58,014 nt of DNA from Clostridia bacterium (lineage in GTDB: Bacteria; Bacillota; Clostridia; Oscillospirales; Acutalibacteraceae), in the NCBI GenBank assembly GCA_017461005.1, contig JAFTZU010000109.1, positions 1 to 58,014 of the forward strand. The letters are read 5' to 3'. Positions 41,714 to 51,372 of this stretch are shown here, in pieces. Position 1 is the first letter of the stretch. Each line of letters opens with the position of its first letter. Made by a program: the position numbers and the translations under genes. The notes under the pieces were generated by a model. It saw nothing but the letters and a program-made list of their open reading frames with translations. It ran no database searches and was not told the origin of the DNA.

Positions 41714-42481
41714 TTATTTGCTGGCAGCTTCGACGATCTTGGCGAAGTCGGCCGGCTTCAGGGAAGCGCCGCCGATGAGACCGCCGTCGATGTCTTCCTG
41801 CGCGACGAGACCTTCCGCGTTGCCGGCGTTCATGGAGCCGCCGTACTGAACGACGAACTTGTCAGCAGCTTCCTTGCTGTAGAGGTCAGCAATGAGAGTG
41901 CGGATGAAGTGGTTGACTTCGTTGGCCTGCTCGTCGGTCGCGGTCTTGCCGGTGCCGATGGCCCAGACAGGCTCGTAAGCGATGATGACGTTCTCGAGTT
42001 CTGCCTCGGAGACGCCGGTCAGAGCGATCTTGGTCTGGATGGCGATGGTCTCGAAGGTGATGTTCTTTTCTCTCTGCTCGAGGGTCTCACCGACGCAGAG
42101 GATGACTTTGAGGCCGTTGTCGAGAGCGGCACGGGTGCGGTCGCGGACGGTGTCGTCGGTCTCACCGAAGTACTGTCTTCTCTCGGAGTGGCCGATGACG
42201 ACGTACTCGACGCCCATTTCCTTCAGCATGGGAGCAGCAACTTCGCCGGTGAAGGCGCCGTTGGTGGCCCAGTGGCAGTTCTCAGCGCCAACTTTGATGT
42301 TGGAGCCGGCGGTCTCTTCCAGCGCGACCTGCAGGTCGACATAGGGGACGCAGATGACGACGTCGCAGTCTGCGTTCGCAACGAGGGGTTTCAGCTCCGT
42401 GATGAGAGCCTTGGCCTCGGAGGGGGTCTTGTTCATTTTCCAGTTGCCGGCGATGACGGCTTTGCGAAGTGCTTTGTTCAT
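41714..42481 (-). CDS. tpiA: Triosephosphate isomerase
   Basis: A 255-aa glycolytic enzyme that interconverts DHAP and glyceraldehyde-3-phosphate. Active-site residues are present: Lys15 (GNWKMN), His98 (VIGHSERR) and Glu170 (AYEPVWAIGTG); the phosphate-binding GGS near the end is also seen. GAGGT lies 9 nt before the ATG. It is 54 bp after pgk and probably cotranscribed. Confidence 0.97.
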   Translation of the reverse strand: MNKALRKAVIAGNWKMNKTPSEAKALITELKPLVANADCDVVICVPYVDLQVALEETAGSNIKVGAENCHWATNGAFTGEVAAPMLKEMGVEYVVIGHSERRQYFGETDDTVRDRTRAALDNGLKVILCVGETLEQREKNITFETIAIQTKIALTGVSEAELENVIIAYEPVWAIGTGKTATDEQANEVNHFIRTLIADLYSKEAADKFVVQYGGSMNAGNAEGLVAQEDIDGGLIGGASLKPADFAKIVEAASK

Positions 42482-42535
42482 TGGGATCTACCTCTTTTTC
42501 GCTTGATACAGATTGGTTTATACGAAAGACTGGTC

Positions 42536-43747
42536 TCAGTCTTTGTCGGCCATTGCGGCAATACCGGGAAGCTCTTTGCCTTCGAGGAACTCGAGGGAAG
42601 CGCCGCCGCCGGTGGAGATATGGGTCATCTTGTCGCCGAGACCCAGCTGGTTGACCGCAGCTGCGGAGTCGCCGCCGCCGATGACGGAAACGGCATCGGA
42701 ATCGGCCAGTGCCTGAGCAACGGCGAGGGTGCCCTTGGCAGTGATCGGGTTCTCGAAGACGCCCATGGGGCCGTTCCAGACGACCGTGGCGGCCTGGGAA
42801 ACTTCCTTGGCGAAGATCTCAGCGGTCTTCGGACCGATGTCGAGGCCCATCATGTCGGCCGGGATGGAGTCGGTCGAAACGACTTCGGTGTCGATGGGAG
42901 CGTCGATGGGATCCGGGAAGGACTTCGCAACGATGGTGTCGACGGGAAGGACGATCTTGACGTCGTTCTCGGCAGCCTTCAGGAGCATCTCGCGGCAGTA
43001 GTCGAGCTTGGTGTCGTCGACAAGAGAGGTGCCGATCTCGCCGCCCTGGGCCTTGACGAAGGTGTAGGCCATGCCGCCGCCGATGATGAGGGTGTCGGCC
43101 TTGGTCAGGAGGTTCTCGATGACGTTGAGCTTGTCAGCGACCTTGGCGCCGCCGAGGATGGTGACGAAGGGTCTCTTCGGATCTTCGACCGCTTCACCGA
43201 GATATTTGATTTCTTTGGCGATGAGATAACCGGAAACGGCTTCGTCCACATAGTCGACGACGCCGACGGTGGAGCAGTGGGCGCGGTGGGCCGTGCCGAA
43301 CGCGTCGTTGACGAAGACGTCTGCGAGAGAACCGAGTTCCTCGGAGAAGGCAGCTTCGTTCTTGGTCTCTTCCGCTCTGTAACGGGTGTTCTGAAGGAGG
43401 ACGATGTCTCCGTCCTTCATAGCAGCAACGGCTGCTTTGGCGTTTTCGCCGACGACGTTGTCGTCTGCGGCGAAGGTGACAGGCTGGCCCAGGAGCTCGG
43501 CGAGGCGGACCGCGACGGGAGCGAGGGACAGTTCGGGCTTCGGTTCGCCCTTCGGTTTGCCGAGGTGGGAGCAAAGGATGACCTTGCCGCCGTCAGCAAC
43601 GAGCTTTTTGATGGTGGGGAGGGCAGCGACCAGACGGTTCTCGTCGGTGATCTTGCCGTCTTTCAGGGGGACGTTGAAGTCACAGCGTACGAGGACTTTC
43701 TTGCCTTTTACGTTGATGTCGTCAACGGTTTTCTTGTTGAGTTTCAT
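42536..43747 (-). CDS. pgk: Phosphoglycerate kinase
   Basis: A 403-aa glycolytic kinase that makes ATP from 1,3-bisphosphoglycerate. Motifs: [11 protein letters not shown] (18-28), the [10 protein letters not shown] stretch (60-69), [17 protein letters not shown] and the nucleotide-binding [23 protein letters not shown] good promoter lies upstream. Confidence 0.97.
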   Translation of the reverse strand: MKLNKKTVDDINVKGKKVLVRCDFNVPLKDGKITDENRLVAALPTIKKLVADGGKVILCSHLGKPKGEPKPELSLAPVAVRLAELLGQPVTFAADDNVVGENAKAAVAAMKDGDIVLLQNTRYRAEETKNEAAFSEELGSLADVFVNDAFGTAHRAHCSTVGVVDYVDEAVSGYLIAKEIKYLGEAVEDPKRPFVTILGGAKVADKLNVIENLLTKADTLIIGGGMAYTFVKAQGGEIGTSLVDDTKLDYCREMLLKAAENDVKIVLPVDTIVAKSFPDPIDAPIDTEVVSTDSIPADMMGLDIGPKTAEIFAKEVSQAATVVWNGPMGVFENPITAKGTLAVAQALADSDAVSVIGGGDSAAAVNQLGLGDKMTHISTGGGASLEFLEGKELPGIAAMADKD

Positions 43748-43796
43748 GATGATCTCATCCCTTCATGAATTATTGTGGTAAATAAAGACCATTTCT

Positions 43797-43824
43797 ATTA
43801 TATAGGATTTTTGCCCATAGTCAA
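43797..43824 (-). promoter_or_regulatory. Promoter of pgk-tpiA
   Basis: On the minus strand, TTGACT (43819-43824) and TATAAT (43797-43802), spacer 16 bp, about 50 bp before the pgk ATG. Confidence 0.75.
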
Positions 43825-43841
43825 AAGATTAACAGCATCTT

Positions 43842-43860
43842 TTTTCGAACAATTCGAAAA
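43842..43860. terminator. Symmetric hairpin after trmL
   Basis: TTTTCGAA-CAA-TTCGAAAA. The T/A-rich stem stands 8 bp after the trmL stop. It is a weak terminator at best; the symmetric arms could work from either side. Confidence 0.4.
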
Positions 43861-43867
43861 TTCTTCC

Positions 43868-44383
43868 TCACAGGTCATTTTGGTCGGTCCAGCGGTACCG
43901 GTGGAGTTCTCCGGAGCACTGCAGTTCGGGGTAATCCCACTGCCGCAGGACCTCGTAAACACCGATGGCGACCGAGTTCGAAAGGTTCAGGCTCCGGCAC
44001 TCATCCATCATGGGGATGCGCACGCATTCGTCCGGGTGGGCGAGGAGCAGTTCCTCGGGCAGACCGGCCGTTTCCTTGCCGAAAAAGAGGTAGGCTTTGT
44101 CGGGGTAGGCCGGGTCGCTGTGGCGATGTACCGCCTTGGTCGTAAAGAAATAACACGCGGCATCGGGGTGCTTTTCAAAGAAGTCGTCGAGGCTCTCGTA
44201 GTAGGTGAGGTCGAGGTACTGCCAGTAGTCGAGGCCGCTGCGTTTCAGATGTCTGTCAGTGACCGTGAACCCCATGGGCTTCACGATGTGGAGCCGGGCT
44301 CCGGTGCAGGCGCAGGTCCGGGCGATGTTTCCGGTGTTCTGCGGGATCTCCGGCTCGACGAGCACGATGTTCAGTTCAGCCAT
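43868..44383 (-). CDS. trmL: tRNA (cytidine(34)-2'-O)-methyltransferase
   Basis: A 171-aa SPOUT enzyme that methylates the wobble base of tRNA-Leu. Family pattern: NIVLVEPEIPQNTGNIARTCACTG (5-28), the knot motifs YLFFGKETAGLPEE (97-110) and RIPMMDECRSLNLSNSVAIGVYE (121-143). It overlaps the end of trkH by 8 bp, so it belongs to the same transcript. Confidence 0.95.
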   Translation of the reverse strand: MAELNIVLVEPEIPQNTGNIARTCACTGARLHIVKPMGFTVTDRHLKRSGLDYWQYLDLTYYESLDDFFEKHPDAACYFFTTKAVHRHSDPAYPDKAYLFFGKETAGLPEELLLAHPDECVRIPMMDECRSLNLSNSVAIGVYEVLRQWDYPELQCSGELHRYRWTDQNDL

Positions 44384-45914
44384 GGTCGTCCTCCCTGCGT
44401 TTCAGGCGCGGGGCCTGTTCTTTCCGGCGGATGGACCGGTTCCGGCGGATGTCCCGGGCGTTGCCGACGAGCCGTGCGAGGCCGAACAGGAAGACGAAGA
44501 TCTCCAGTCGGGCGATGAGCATGGCGACCGTCAGGATCCAGAGCGTGGGTGCCGACGCGGTGGCGGCGGTCACGCCGACCGACAGGCCGACGGTGCCGAG
44601 GGCCGAGACGAACTCGATGAAGGAGTCCTGGACACTGTAGCCGCAGAGCATCAGAAGGAACGTGCCGAGGCAGGCGATCGTGAAGTACGCGATGAGATAG
44701 GCGTAGTTCCGGCTCGTCTCCGGGCGGGAGACGGTCTGCTCGACACCGAAGCGGCGGATCTTTCGCGGGCTCACGGTGCGCTCGGAACGCAGGGCGTCCC
44801 GGAAGTCCCAGTAGAGGCTTTTCGCCCCGAGGGCGAAGCGGAAGGCTTTGAGACCGCCCGCGGTGGAATCGGTGTTGCCGCCGACGAACATGAGGACGAT
44901 GGCCGGCACGATGGCAAAGCCACAGACGTGCAGGTAGTCATCGACATTCGTGAGTCCCGTGGTCGTCAGGATGGAGATCATCTGGAAGAAGGACTGGTCG
45001 ATCGCCATCAGGACGGAAGGGGACACATGGTCCACGACGAGCTGGACGGCGCCGATGGGACCGGCAATGGCCAGAAGAACGGCGACACAGCGGACCTCGA
45101 TGTGGGTGAAAAAGTTCCGAATCCTGCCGTGGAACAGCATGGAACTCGCCATGAAGTTCGTGGCGCCGAGGAGCATGAGCAGCATCGTGATGAGGTCGAT
45201 GGGGACACTCTGGTAGTGGCCGATGCTGTCGGCATGGATCGAGAAGCCACCGGTGGCGACCGCGGAGATCGAATAGTTCACGGCGTCGAACAGCGGCATG
45301 CCGAACATGACGTAGAGGAGGATGCCCGCGAGGATGAACCCGCCGTAGAGGCTCAGGATGGTGCGGGCGGAACGGAAGGGGCTCGTGGAGAGCCGGTCCG
45401 TGTGGCCTTCGGCCGTGAAGAGCTGCATGCCGTAGTAGTTCGCGAGGATGGCCGTCAGGACCAGGACCAGTCCGACACCGCCGATGAGGTGGAGGAGCGA
45501 CCGGTACAGAAGGACCATGTGGCTCACGGCCTCGACGTCCGTGACGGAGAGACCGGTGGTGGTGAGTCCGCTCATGGACTCAAAGAAGGCCTGGGGCACC
45601 GAATAACCGACCATCAGGAACGGGACGGCGCAGATGGCCACGGCGACGATCCAGAGGATCAGAAGGATCATGGAGCTTGCATGTTTCCGCAGCACGAGCG
45701 CGTGCTGTCCCCGGGACACGACGATGAGGATGCCGCCCAGTATGAGAGAAAGGGCCGCGGGGACCAGGAACGCCTTCGCCTCATGGGCTTCCTCCGGCCA
45801 GAATGCCAGCAGCACAAGGGGCGCCAGCAGGATGACCGTCAGCATGAAGCAGAGGAACCCGAGGGAACGCAGGAGCGCGATCCGGTCCTGTTTTGCAGAA
45901 GCTGTTTGAGACAT
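44376..45914 (-). CDS. trkH: Potassium uptake protein TrkH
   Basis: A 512-aa K+ transporter with about ten or more membrane helices and the four half-pore repeats of Trk/Ktr proteins: SMSGLTTTGLS, AVATGGFS, SILTTTGLTNVD and SALGTVGLSVGV, each with the selectivity glycine. The N-terminal two extra helices (about 18-75) are as in TrkH. It lies 4 bp after a trkA gene, its regulator. Confidence 0.93.
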   Translation of the reverse strand: MSQTASAKQDRIALLRSLGFLCFMLTVILLAPLVLLAFWPEEAHEAKAFLVPAALSLILGGILIVVSRGQHALVLRKHASSMILLILWIVAVAICAVPFLMVGYSVPQAFFESMSGLTTTGLSVTDVEAVSHMVLLYRSLLHLIGGVGLVLVLTAILANYYGMQLFTAEGHTDRLSTSPFRSARTILSLYGGFILAGILLYVMFGMPLFDAVNYSISAVATGGFSIHADSIGHYQSVPIDLITMLLMLLGATNFMASSMLFHGRIRNFFTHIEVRCVAVLLAIAGPIGAVQLVVDHVSPSVLMAIDQSFFQMISILTTTGLTNVDDYLHVCGFAIVPAIVLMFVGGNTDSTAGGLKAFRFALGAKSLYWDFRDALRSERTVSPRKIRRFGVEQTVSRPETSRNYAYLIAYFTIACLGTFLLMLCGYSVQDSFIEFVSALGTVGLSVGVTAATASAPTLWILTVAMLIARLEIFVFLFGLARLVGNARDIRRNRSIRRKEQAPRLKRREDDHG

Positions 45915-45918
45915 GGAC

Positions 45919-46578
45919 TCACCCCTTCAGCGCGTTCAGGACCTTCTCCTGCTGTCCGGGAGCGGTCAGGATGTACAGTTTGTCTCCGGCTTCCAGCGTG
46001 TCGGTACCGGAGGGGACGACCATGGCACCGTTCTGCCGGATGATGCAGCCGATGATGGTGTTGCCCGGCAGGGTGATGTCTATAAGGGTGTGGCCGATAC
46101 AGTTCTCTTCGCCCTTCAGGACGACCGAGAACAGGTTGACCCGGTTGTCTTCGAGGGGCAGGGTCTCGACGAGGTCCTGGATGGTGGCGGCCTCGGTGAG
46201 GAACTTCGCGACCATGTGGGTGGAACTCAGGACGTGGTCGACGCCCAGTTCCTGGAAGAGCCCGACGTTCTTCGGGTTCCGGACCGTGCAGACGGTGTGG
46301 GCGATGTGGAAACACTTCTTCGCGAACTGACAGACCGTGAGGTTGTTCTCGTCGTGTTCGGACAGAGAGACGAGCACGTCGGCGCCGTCGATCTCGGCAT
46401 CCTCCAGCACATAGTACCGGGTGGGGTCGCCGTGGTAGACCGGCAGGCCGTGGCGGGCGGACAGCTTTTCGCAGTAGCCGCGGTTTTCGTTGATGACGGT
46501 GAGCTTGTGACCGTTCTCTTTCAGGTTCTCGATGAGGAAGTCGGTCTGCTCATAACCGCCTGCGATGACGATATGCAT
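45919..46578 (-). CDS. trkA: TrkA family potassium uptake regulator (full RCK: TrkA_N + TrkA_C)
   Basis: A 219-aa protein that gates TrkH. A Rossmann domain (1-130) begins IVIAGGYEQTDFLIENL; the usual GxGxxG is altered to GGYEQT. The C-terminal TrkA_C part (about 137-219) has NTIIGCIIRQNGAMVVPSGTDTLEAGDKLYIL. It starts 2 bp after the first trkA-like gene. The weak nucleotide motif suggests that the partner supplies NAD(H) or ATP binding. Confidence 0.88.
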   Translation of the reverse strand: MHIVIAGGYEQTDFLIENLKENGHKLTVINENRGYCEKLSARHGLPVYHGDPTRYYVLEDAEIDGADVLVSLSEHDENNLTVCQFAKKCFHIAHTVCTVRNPKNVGLFQELGVDHVLSSTHMVAKFLTEAATIQDLVETLPLEDNRVNLFSVVLKGEENCIGHTLIDITLPGNTIIGCIIRQNGAMVVPSGTDTLEAGDKLYILTAPGQQEKVLNALKG

Positions 46579-46580
46579 GC

Positions 46581-47015
46581 TCAGTCCTCCTCTCCGAACA
46601 GAAAGTCGTAGTCCTTCTCGAACTCCGAGAGGGACAGGGTGAAGGGGAAGATGGCCCGGATGGGCAGGTCTTCCACGAGTTTTCCGATGTTGGCGTCGTC
46701 GAACCGCGCGAACACATGGGGCACATGGTAGATGCGGCAGGCGATCTGCGCGAGCAGGTTGTTGCGGTTGTCGTTGCCGGTGGCGGCGATGAACAGGTCC
46801 GCGTGCTCGATGTCGGCCCGGACCAGCTGGTCCTCGTCGATGCCGTTGCCCTGCAGCAGAAGGCCTCCGAAGGACTCGGAGAGGCGGCGGAACGCCTCCG
46901 GGTTCTCATCCATGATGGTGACCCGGACGCCCTGCTCCGCAAGGTATTCGGCGATGTGTCCTCCGAGCCGGCCGCAGCCGACGATGAGGGCGGACTTTTT
47001 CTTCTCAAAAAGCAT
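46581..47015 (-). CDS. TrkA_N-only protein
   Basis: A 144-aa Rossmann protein with an intact nucleotide motif (ALIVGCGRLGGHIAEYLAEQG, 9-29) and the acidic Asp in IMDENPE at the second strand. It lacks a TrkA_C domain. It begins the trkA-trkA-trkH-trmL operon. The two TrkA-type proteins together may form the gating ring. Confidence 0.87.
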   Translation of the reverse strand: MLFEKKKSALIVGCGRLGGHIAEYLAEQGVRVTIMDENPEAFRRLSESFGGLLLQGNGIDEDQLVRADIEHADLFIAATGNDNRNNLLAQIACRIYHVPHVFARFDDANIGKLVEDLPIRAIFPFTLSLSEFEKDYDFLFGEED

Positions 47016-47029
47016 TTGAATTCATCTCC

Positions 47030-47075
47030 AGAAAAAGAGAGTAAGACCGGGAAGGCCGTCCTTCCCGGTCTTGAC
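47030..47075 (-). terminator. Terminator of valS
   Basis: On the minus strand, AAGACCGGGAAGGA, short loop, CCTTCCCGGTCTT followed by a T-rich tail (ACTCTCTTTTTC). Confidence 0.8.
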
Positions 47076-47076
47076 G

Positions 47077-49707
47077 TTAAGCCAGATTCTGCAGGCTTTC
47101 TTCCAGCAGTTTGATCTTGTCTTTGATCTTTTCGGCAGAGGCGCGGTCTTTTTCCACGACGGCTGCCGGGGCATTGTTGACGAAGCCCGGATTGTTCAGC
47201 TTCTTCTCGAAGAATCCGAGGTCTTTCTGTGCTTTTTCCAGTTCCTTCGTCAGACGGACTTTTTCCGCCTCCAGATCGACGAGCTCGTTCATGGGCAGGT
47301 AGATCTGGGCGTCTGCCGTGACGATGTTGACCGCACCTTCGGTGTCGAAGTCGCCGCCGACGGTGACTTCCGTGGCGGAGGCCAGTCTCTGGATGTAGAC
47401 GACGCCGGCCTTGAAGGTGTCTTCGAAGGTCGTGTCGAAATGGACCGCGGACTTCTTCGAGGGCGGGACGTTCATCTCGGAGCGGCGGGCGCGGATGGCG
47501 CGGACCGCGGTCATGATGCGCTCGAACTCGGTCTCCTCGGCGGAGAAGTCGAGGGCGTCGGTGTACTCCGGATAGGCGGCCAGCATGATGGTGTCGCCTT
47601 CATGGGGCAGGGACTGCCAGATCTCTTCCGTGAGGAAGGGCATGAAGGGGTGGAGCAGCTTCAGCATGCCGTCCATGCAGTAGATGAGGACGGCTTTCGC
47701 GGTCTCGGCACCCTTGCCGCCTTCCTGGAGACGGATCTTGGAGATCTCGATGTACCAGTCGCAGAACAGGTCCCAGATGAAGTCGTAGAGCTTGGCAAGG
47801 GCCACGCCCAGTTCATAGCTGTCGATGTTCTCGCTGACCTCTTTGCAGAGGGTGTTGAACTTCGAGAGGATCCATTTGTCTTCGATGGCGAGGTCTTCGG
47901 CGGCAGGAAGATGCGCCGGGCCCTCGGAACCGTCGAGGTTCATGAGGATGTAGCGGGCGGCGTTCCAGATCTTGTTGCCGAAGTTCCGGGAGGCCTCGAC
48001 CTTCTTCTCCGAATACCGCATGTCGTTTCCGGGGCTGTTGCCGGTGACGAGGGTGAAGCGGAGGGCATCTGCGCCGTACTTGTCGATGACGACCAGCGGG
48101 TCGATGCCGTTGCCGAGGGACTTCGACATCTTGCGGCCCTGTTCATCGCGGACGATGCCGTGGATGAAGACGGTGTCGAAGGGGTAGGTGCCCATCTGCT
48201 CCACGGAGGAGAAGATCATGCGGGCGACCCAGAAGAAGATGATGTCATAACCCGTGACCAGGGTGTTGGTCGGGAAGTAGTGTTTCAGTTCGGGGGTCTC
48301 TTCCGGCCAGCCCAGCGTGGAGAAGGGCCAGAGAGCGGAGGAGAACCAGGTGTCGAGGGTGTCCTCGTCCTGGTGGATGTGTTCGCTGCCGCAGTGGGCG
48401 CACTTGCAGGGCGTCTCACGGGAGACCGTGATCTCGCCGCAGTCGTCGCAGTACCAGGCCGGGATGCGGTGGCCCCACCAGAGCTGGCGGGAGATGCACC
48501 AGTCCTTGATGTTCTCCATCCAGTGGAAGTACGTCTTGTCGTAGCGGGACGGGACGAACTGGATCTTGCCGGAACGGACGATGTCGATGGCCGGGTCTGC
48601 CAGAGGTTTCATCTTGACGAACCACTGCTTCGAGATGCGGGGCTCGACGACGGTGCCGCAGCGGTAGCAGGTGCCGACGTTGTGCTTCATGGGCTCGACG
48701 CGGACCAGGTAGCCCTGCTCCTCGAGGTCGGCCACACAGGCTTTCCGGCACTCTTCGGTGGTCATGCCGACATATTTCTCCGGGACGTTCTCGTTCATCC
48801 GGCCGTCATCGGTCATGACGTTGATGATCGGCAGGTCGTGGCGCAGGCCGACTTCATAGTCGTTGGGGTCGTGGGCCGGGGTGATCTTGACGACACCGGT
48901 CCCGAACTCGGGGTCTGCGTGCTCATCGCCGATGAGGGGGATCTCCTTGCCGACGAGGGGCAGGATGAGCATCTGGCCGATCTTGTCCTTGTAGCGGGGG
49001 TCCTCCGGGTTGACCGCGACGGCGGTATCACCGAACATGGTCTCGGGACGGGTGGTCGCGAGTTCCACGTAGCCGGAACCGTCCGCGAAGGGATATTTCA
49101 GGTGCCAGAACGCACCGTCTTTTTCTTCATATTCGACCTCGGCGTCGGAGATGGACGTCATGCAGTGGGGGCACCAGTTGATGAGGCGCTCGCCGCGGTA
49201 GATGAGGTCTTTCTCATAGAGCCGGTTGAAAACTTCGACGACGGCTTTGGAGCAGCCTTCGTCCATGGTGAACCGCTCCCGGTCCCAGTCGCAGGAGGAA
49301 CCGAGCTTCTTGAGCTGCTCGACGATGCGCCCGCCGTACTGACGGCGCCAGTCCCAGGCCCGTTCCAGGAACGCGTCGCGGCCGATGTCCTCTTTCGAGA
49401 TGCCTTCTTTTTTCATCGCCTCGACGATCTTGGCCTCGGTGGCGATGGACGCGTGGTCGGTGCCGGGGACCCAGAGGGTATCGAACCCTTTCATCCGGTG
49501 ATAGCGGATGAGGATGTCCTGCAGCGTATTGTCCAGTGCGTGCCCCATGTGGAGCTGACCGGTGATGTTGGGGGGCGGGATGACGATCGTATAAGGGGTC
49601 TTCTTCTCGTCCGGTTCTGCGTGGAAGTACTTGTTTTCCTGCCAGAAGTCGTAGATCTTGTCTTCGAACTCTGACGGATCGTACTTGGTCGCAAGTTCTT
49701 TGGCCAT
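47077..49707 (-). CDS. valS: Valine--tRNA ligase
   Basis: An 876-aa class I synthetase. PPPNITGQLHMGHALDN contains the HIGH motif (HMGH 53-56). The editing domain lies at about 190-345, zinc-type cysteines are near residues 350-356 and 425-435, KMSKS is near 525 and a C-terminal coiled coil covers about 810-876 (EKVRLTKELEKAQKDLGFFEKKL). GGAGG lies before the ATG. I see no T-box in the 140-bp leader. Confidence 0.97.
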   Translation of the reverse strand: MAKELATKYDPSEFEDKIYDFWQENKYFHAEPDEKKTPYTIVIPPPNITGQLHMGHALDNTLQDILIRYHRMKGFDTLWVPGTDHASIATEAKIVEAMKKEGISKEDIGRDAFLERAWDWRRQYGGRIVEQLKKLGSSCDWDRERFTMDEGCSKAVVEVFNRLYEKDLIYRGERLINWCPHCMTSISDAEVEYEEKDGAFWHLKYPFADGSGYVELATTRPETMFGDTAVAVNPEDPRYKDKIGQMLILPLVGKEIPLIGDEHADPEFGTGVVKITPAHDPNDYEVGLRHDLPIINVMTDDGRMNENVPEKYVGMTTEECRKACVADLEEQGYLVRVEPMKHNVGTCYRCGTVVEPRISKQWFVKMKPLADPAIDIVRSGKIQFVPSRYDKTYFHWMENIKDWCISRQLWWGHRIPAWYCDDCGEITVSRETPCKCAHCGSEHIHQDEDTLDTWFSSALWPFSTLGWPEETPELKHYFPTNTLVTGYDIIFFWVARMIFSSVEQMGTYPFDTVFIHGIVRDEQGRKMSKSLGNGIDPLVVIDKYGADALRFTLVTGNSPGNDMRYSEKKVEASRNFGNKIWNAARYILMNLDGSEGPAHLPAAEDLAIEDKWILSKFNTLCKEVSENIDSYELGVALAKLYDFIWDLFCDWYIEISKIRLQEGGKGAETAKAVLIYCMDGMLKLLHPFMPFLTEEIWQSLPHEGDTIMLAAYPEYTDALDFSAEETEFERIMTAVRAIRARRSEMNVPPSKKSAVHFDTTFEDTFKAGVVYIQRLASATEVTVGGDFDTEGAVNIVTADAQIYLPMNELVDLEAEKVRLTKELEKAQKDLGFFEKKLNNPGFVNNAPAAVVEKDRASAEKIKDKIKLLEESLQNLA

Positions 49708-49754
49708 TCGAAATGCCTCCAGTTAAGGTTTTAGATTAAACAATAGTTAGAAGT

Positions 49755-49783
49755 ATTATAAAGGCTTGCTTTTCTATTTGCAA
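49755..49783 (-). promoter_or_regulatory. Promoter of valS
   Basis: On the minus strand, TTGCAA (49778-49783) and TATAAT (49755-49760), spacer 17 bp, about 48 bp before the ATG. Confidence 0.75.
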
Positions 49784-49851
49784 GAACCTATAATTTCTGT
49801 CAGACAACTTTTCGAACGACGTTTCATCGTTTCACATCCATAGGAGGACCT

Positions 49852-51363
49852 ATGATACTCGAACAACTGCTCGAAGGCCTCGCGACCGTCTCGGTCACGG
49901 GACCGGACTCAGCCCTTCATACCGACATCTCCGATGTCGTCTACGATTCCCGCAAAACAGTCGGCGGCACGCTCTTCGTCTGCATGGTCGGCGCGGAGAC
50001 CGACGGCCACAAATATGCGCGGAACGCCTACGACGCGGGCTGCCGTGTGTTCGTCCTGGAGGCGGGGCATGAAGCCACCGCGGACCTCGGCGATGTACCG
50101 GACGCGCCATACATCATCACGGTGGAGAACACCCGGGTGGCACTGGCGAAACTGTCCGACACGTTCTTCGGTCACCCGTCGGGAGACCTGAAGGTCATCG
50201 GCATCACCGGCACGAAGGGCAAGACCTCGATCACCTACATCCTGCAGTCGGTCCTGAACAAGGCCGGCATCCCCACCGGACTCATCGGGACGGCGGGCGC
50301 TTCCTGGAACGGGAAGCAGGTGGCGACGGTCAACACGACCCCCGAGTCCTATGAGACACAGAAACTGCTGCGGCAGATGGCGGACGACGGCGTGAAAGCC
50401 GTTGCCATCGAGGTCTCGAGCCTCGGCGTCAAATGGCACCGGACCGACTTCCTCGAATTCTTCTGCGGCATCTTCACGAACATCTCGCCCGACCACATCG
50501 GCGGCCATGAACACAAGACCTACGAAGAGTACTACAGCTTCAAAAAAGCGTTCTTCTCCCTCTGCAGCCAGGCGGCTGCCTGCGGGGACGACCCCGCCGC
50601 GGCGGACATGCTCGAGGCGGTCCCCGGCCGGAAGATCTTCTACGGTCTCTCGGAACAGAACGAGTTCCGGGCGGAGAACATGGTCCCGACCCGGTCCGAC
50701 GACTTCATGGGCATCCGCTTCGACTTCCTCCGGAACGGGGTGAAGGAGGACACCTTCGAGATCAGCCTGCCCGGCGACTTCTCGGTCCACAACGCCCTCG
50801 CGGTCCTCGCGGTCTGCGACCTCATGGGGCTCGACCTCGAAACGGCGAAGGAAGGCCTTCGGACGGTCCGCGTCCCCGGCCGCTGCCAGATCAAGTACCT
50901 GTCGAAGGACTTCGGCATCATCATCGACTACGCCCATAACGACATCAGCCTCGAGGGCATCATCAGGACCGTCCGGGCCTACGGCCCGAAACGCATCATC
51001 ACCCTGTTCGGTTCCGTCGGAGACCGCGCGCAGTTGCGCCGGGAAGAACTCGGGACCACCAGCGGACGCCTCGCCGACTTCACGGTCGTCACCGAAGACG
51101 ACCCCGGGTTCGAGGACCCGAAGAAGATCGCCGACGAGATCGCCTCGTACGTCGAACAGGCCGGCGGCGCCGGTAAGTACGTCGTCATCCCGGACCGGGA
51201 AGAGGCCGTCGCCTACGCGGTCGCCATGCTGGAGCCGGGGGACTTCCTCCTCTGCTGCGGCAAAGGGCATGAACGTTTTATGAAAGTCCGGGGCAAAAAA
51301 GAGCCCTTCAATGAAGAAGAATGCATCGAAAAGGCCCTTCGCGAACGGGGCATCGAACTGTAA
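49852..51363 (+). CDS. murE: UDP-N-acetylmuramyl-tripeptide synthetase MurE
   Basis: A 503-aa cytoplasmic ligase that adds the third amino acid of the wall peptide. ATP site: GITGTKGKTS (117-126). Central part: TNISPDHIGGHEHKTYEEYYSFKK (209-232), with the lysine usually carbamylated. The specificity motif reads DDPG (416-419, VTEDDPGFEDP) where DAP enzymes have DNPR, so the substrate is probably L-lysine or another diamine. ATAGGAGG lies before the ATG. A FemABX gene follows after 9 bp. Confidence 0.92.
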   Translation: MILEQLLEGLATVSVTGPDSALHTDISDVVYDSRKTVGGTLFVCMVGAETDGHKYARNAYDAGCRVFVLEAGHEATADLGDVPDAPYIITVENTRVALAKLSDTFFGHPSGDLKVIGITGTKGKTSITYILQSVLNKAGIPTGLIGTAGASWNGKQVATVNTTPESYETQKLLRQMADDGVKAVAIEVSSLGVKWHRTDFLEFFCGIFTNISPDHIGGHEHKTYEEYYSFKKAFFSLCSQAAACGDDPAAADMLEAVPGRKIFYGLSEQNEFRAENMVPTRSDDFMGIRFDFLRNGVKEDTFEISLPGDFSVHNALAVLAVCDLMGLDLETAKEGLRTVRVPGRCQIKYLSKDFGIIIDYAHNDISLEGIIRTVRAYGPKRIITLFGSVGDRAQLRREELGTTSGRLADFTVVTEDDPGFEDPKKIADEIASYVEQAGGAGKYVVIPDREEAVAYAVAMLEPGDFLLCCGKGHERFMKVRGKKEPFNEEECIEKALRERGIEL

Positions 51364-51372
51364 GGAGAAAGC

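Noticed and set aside
47071-49674. 867-codon open frame on the plus strand across valS
   Set aside because: valS on the minus strand is certain, with HIGH and KMSKS motifs. The plus frame has no family likeness.
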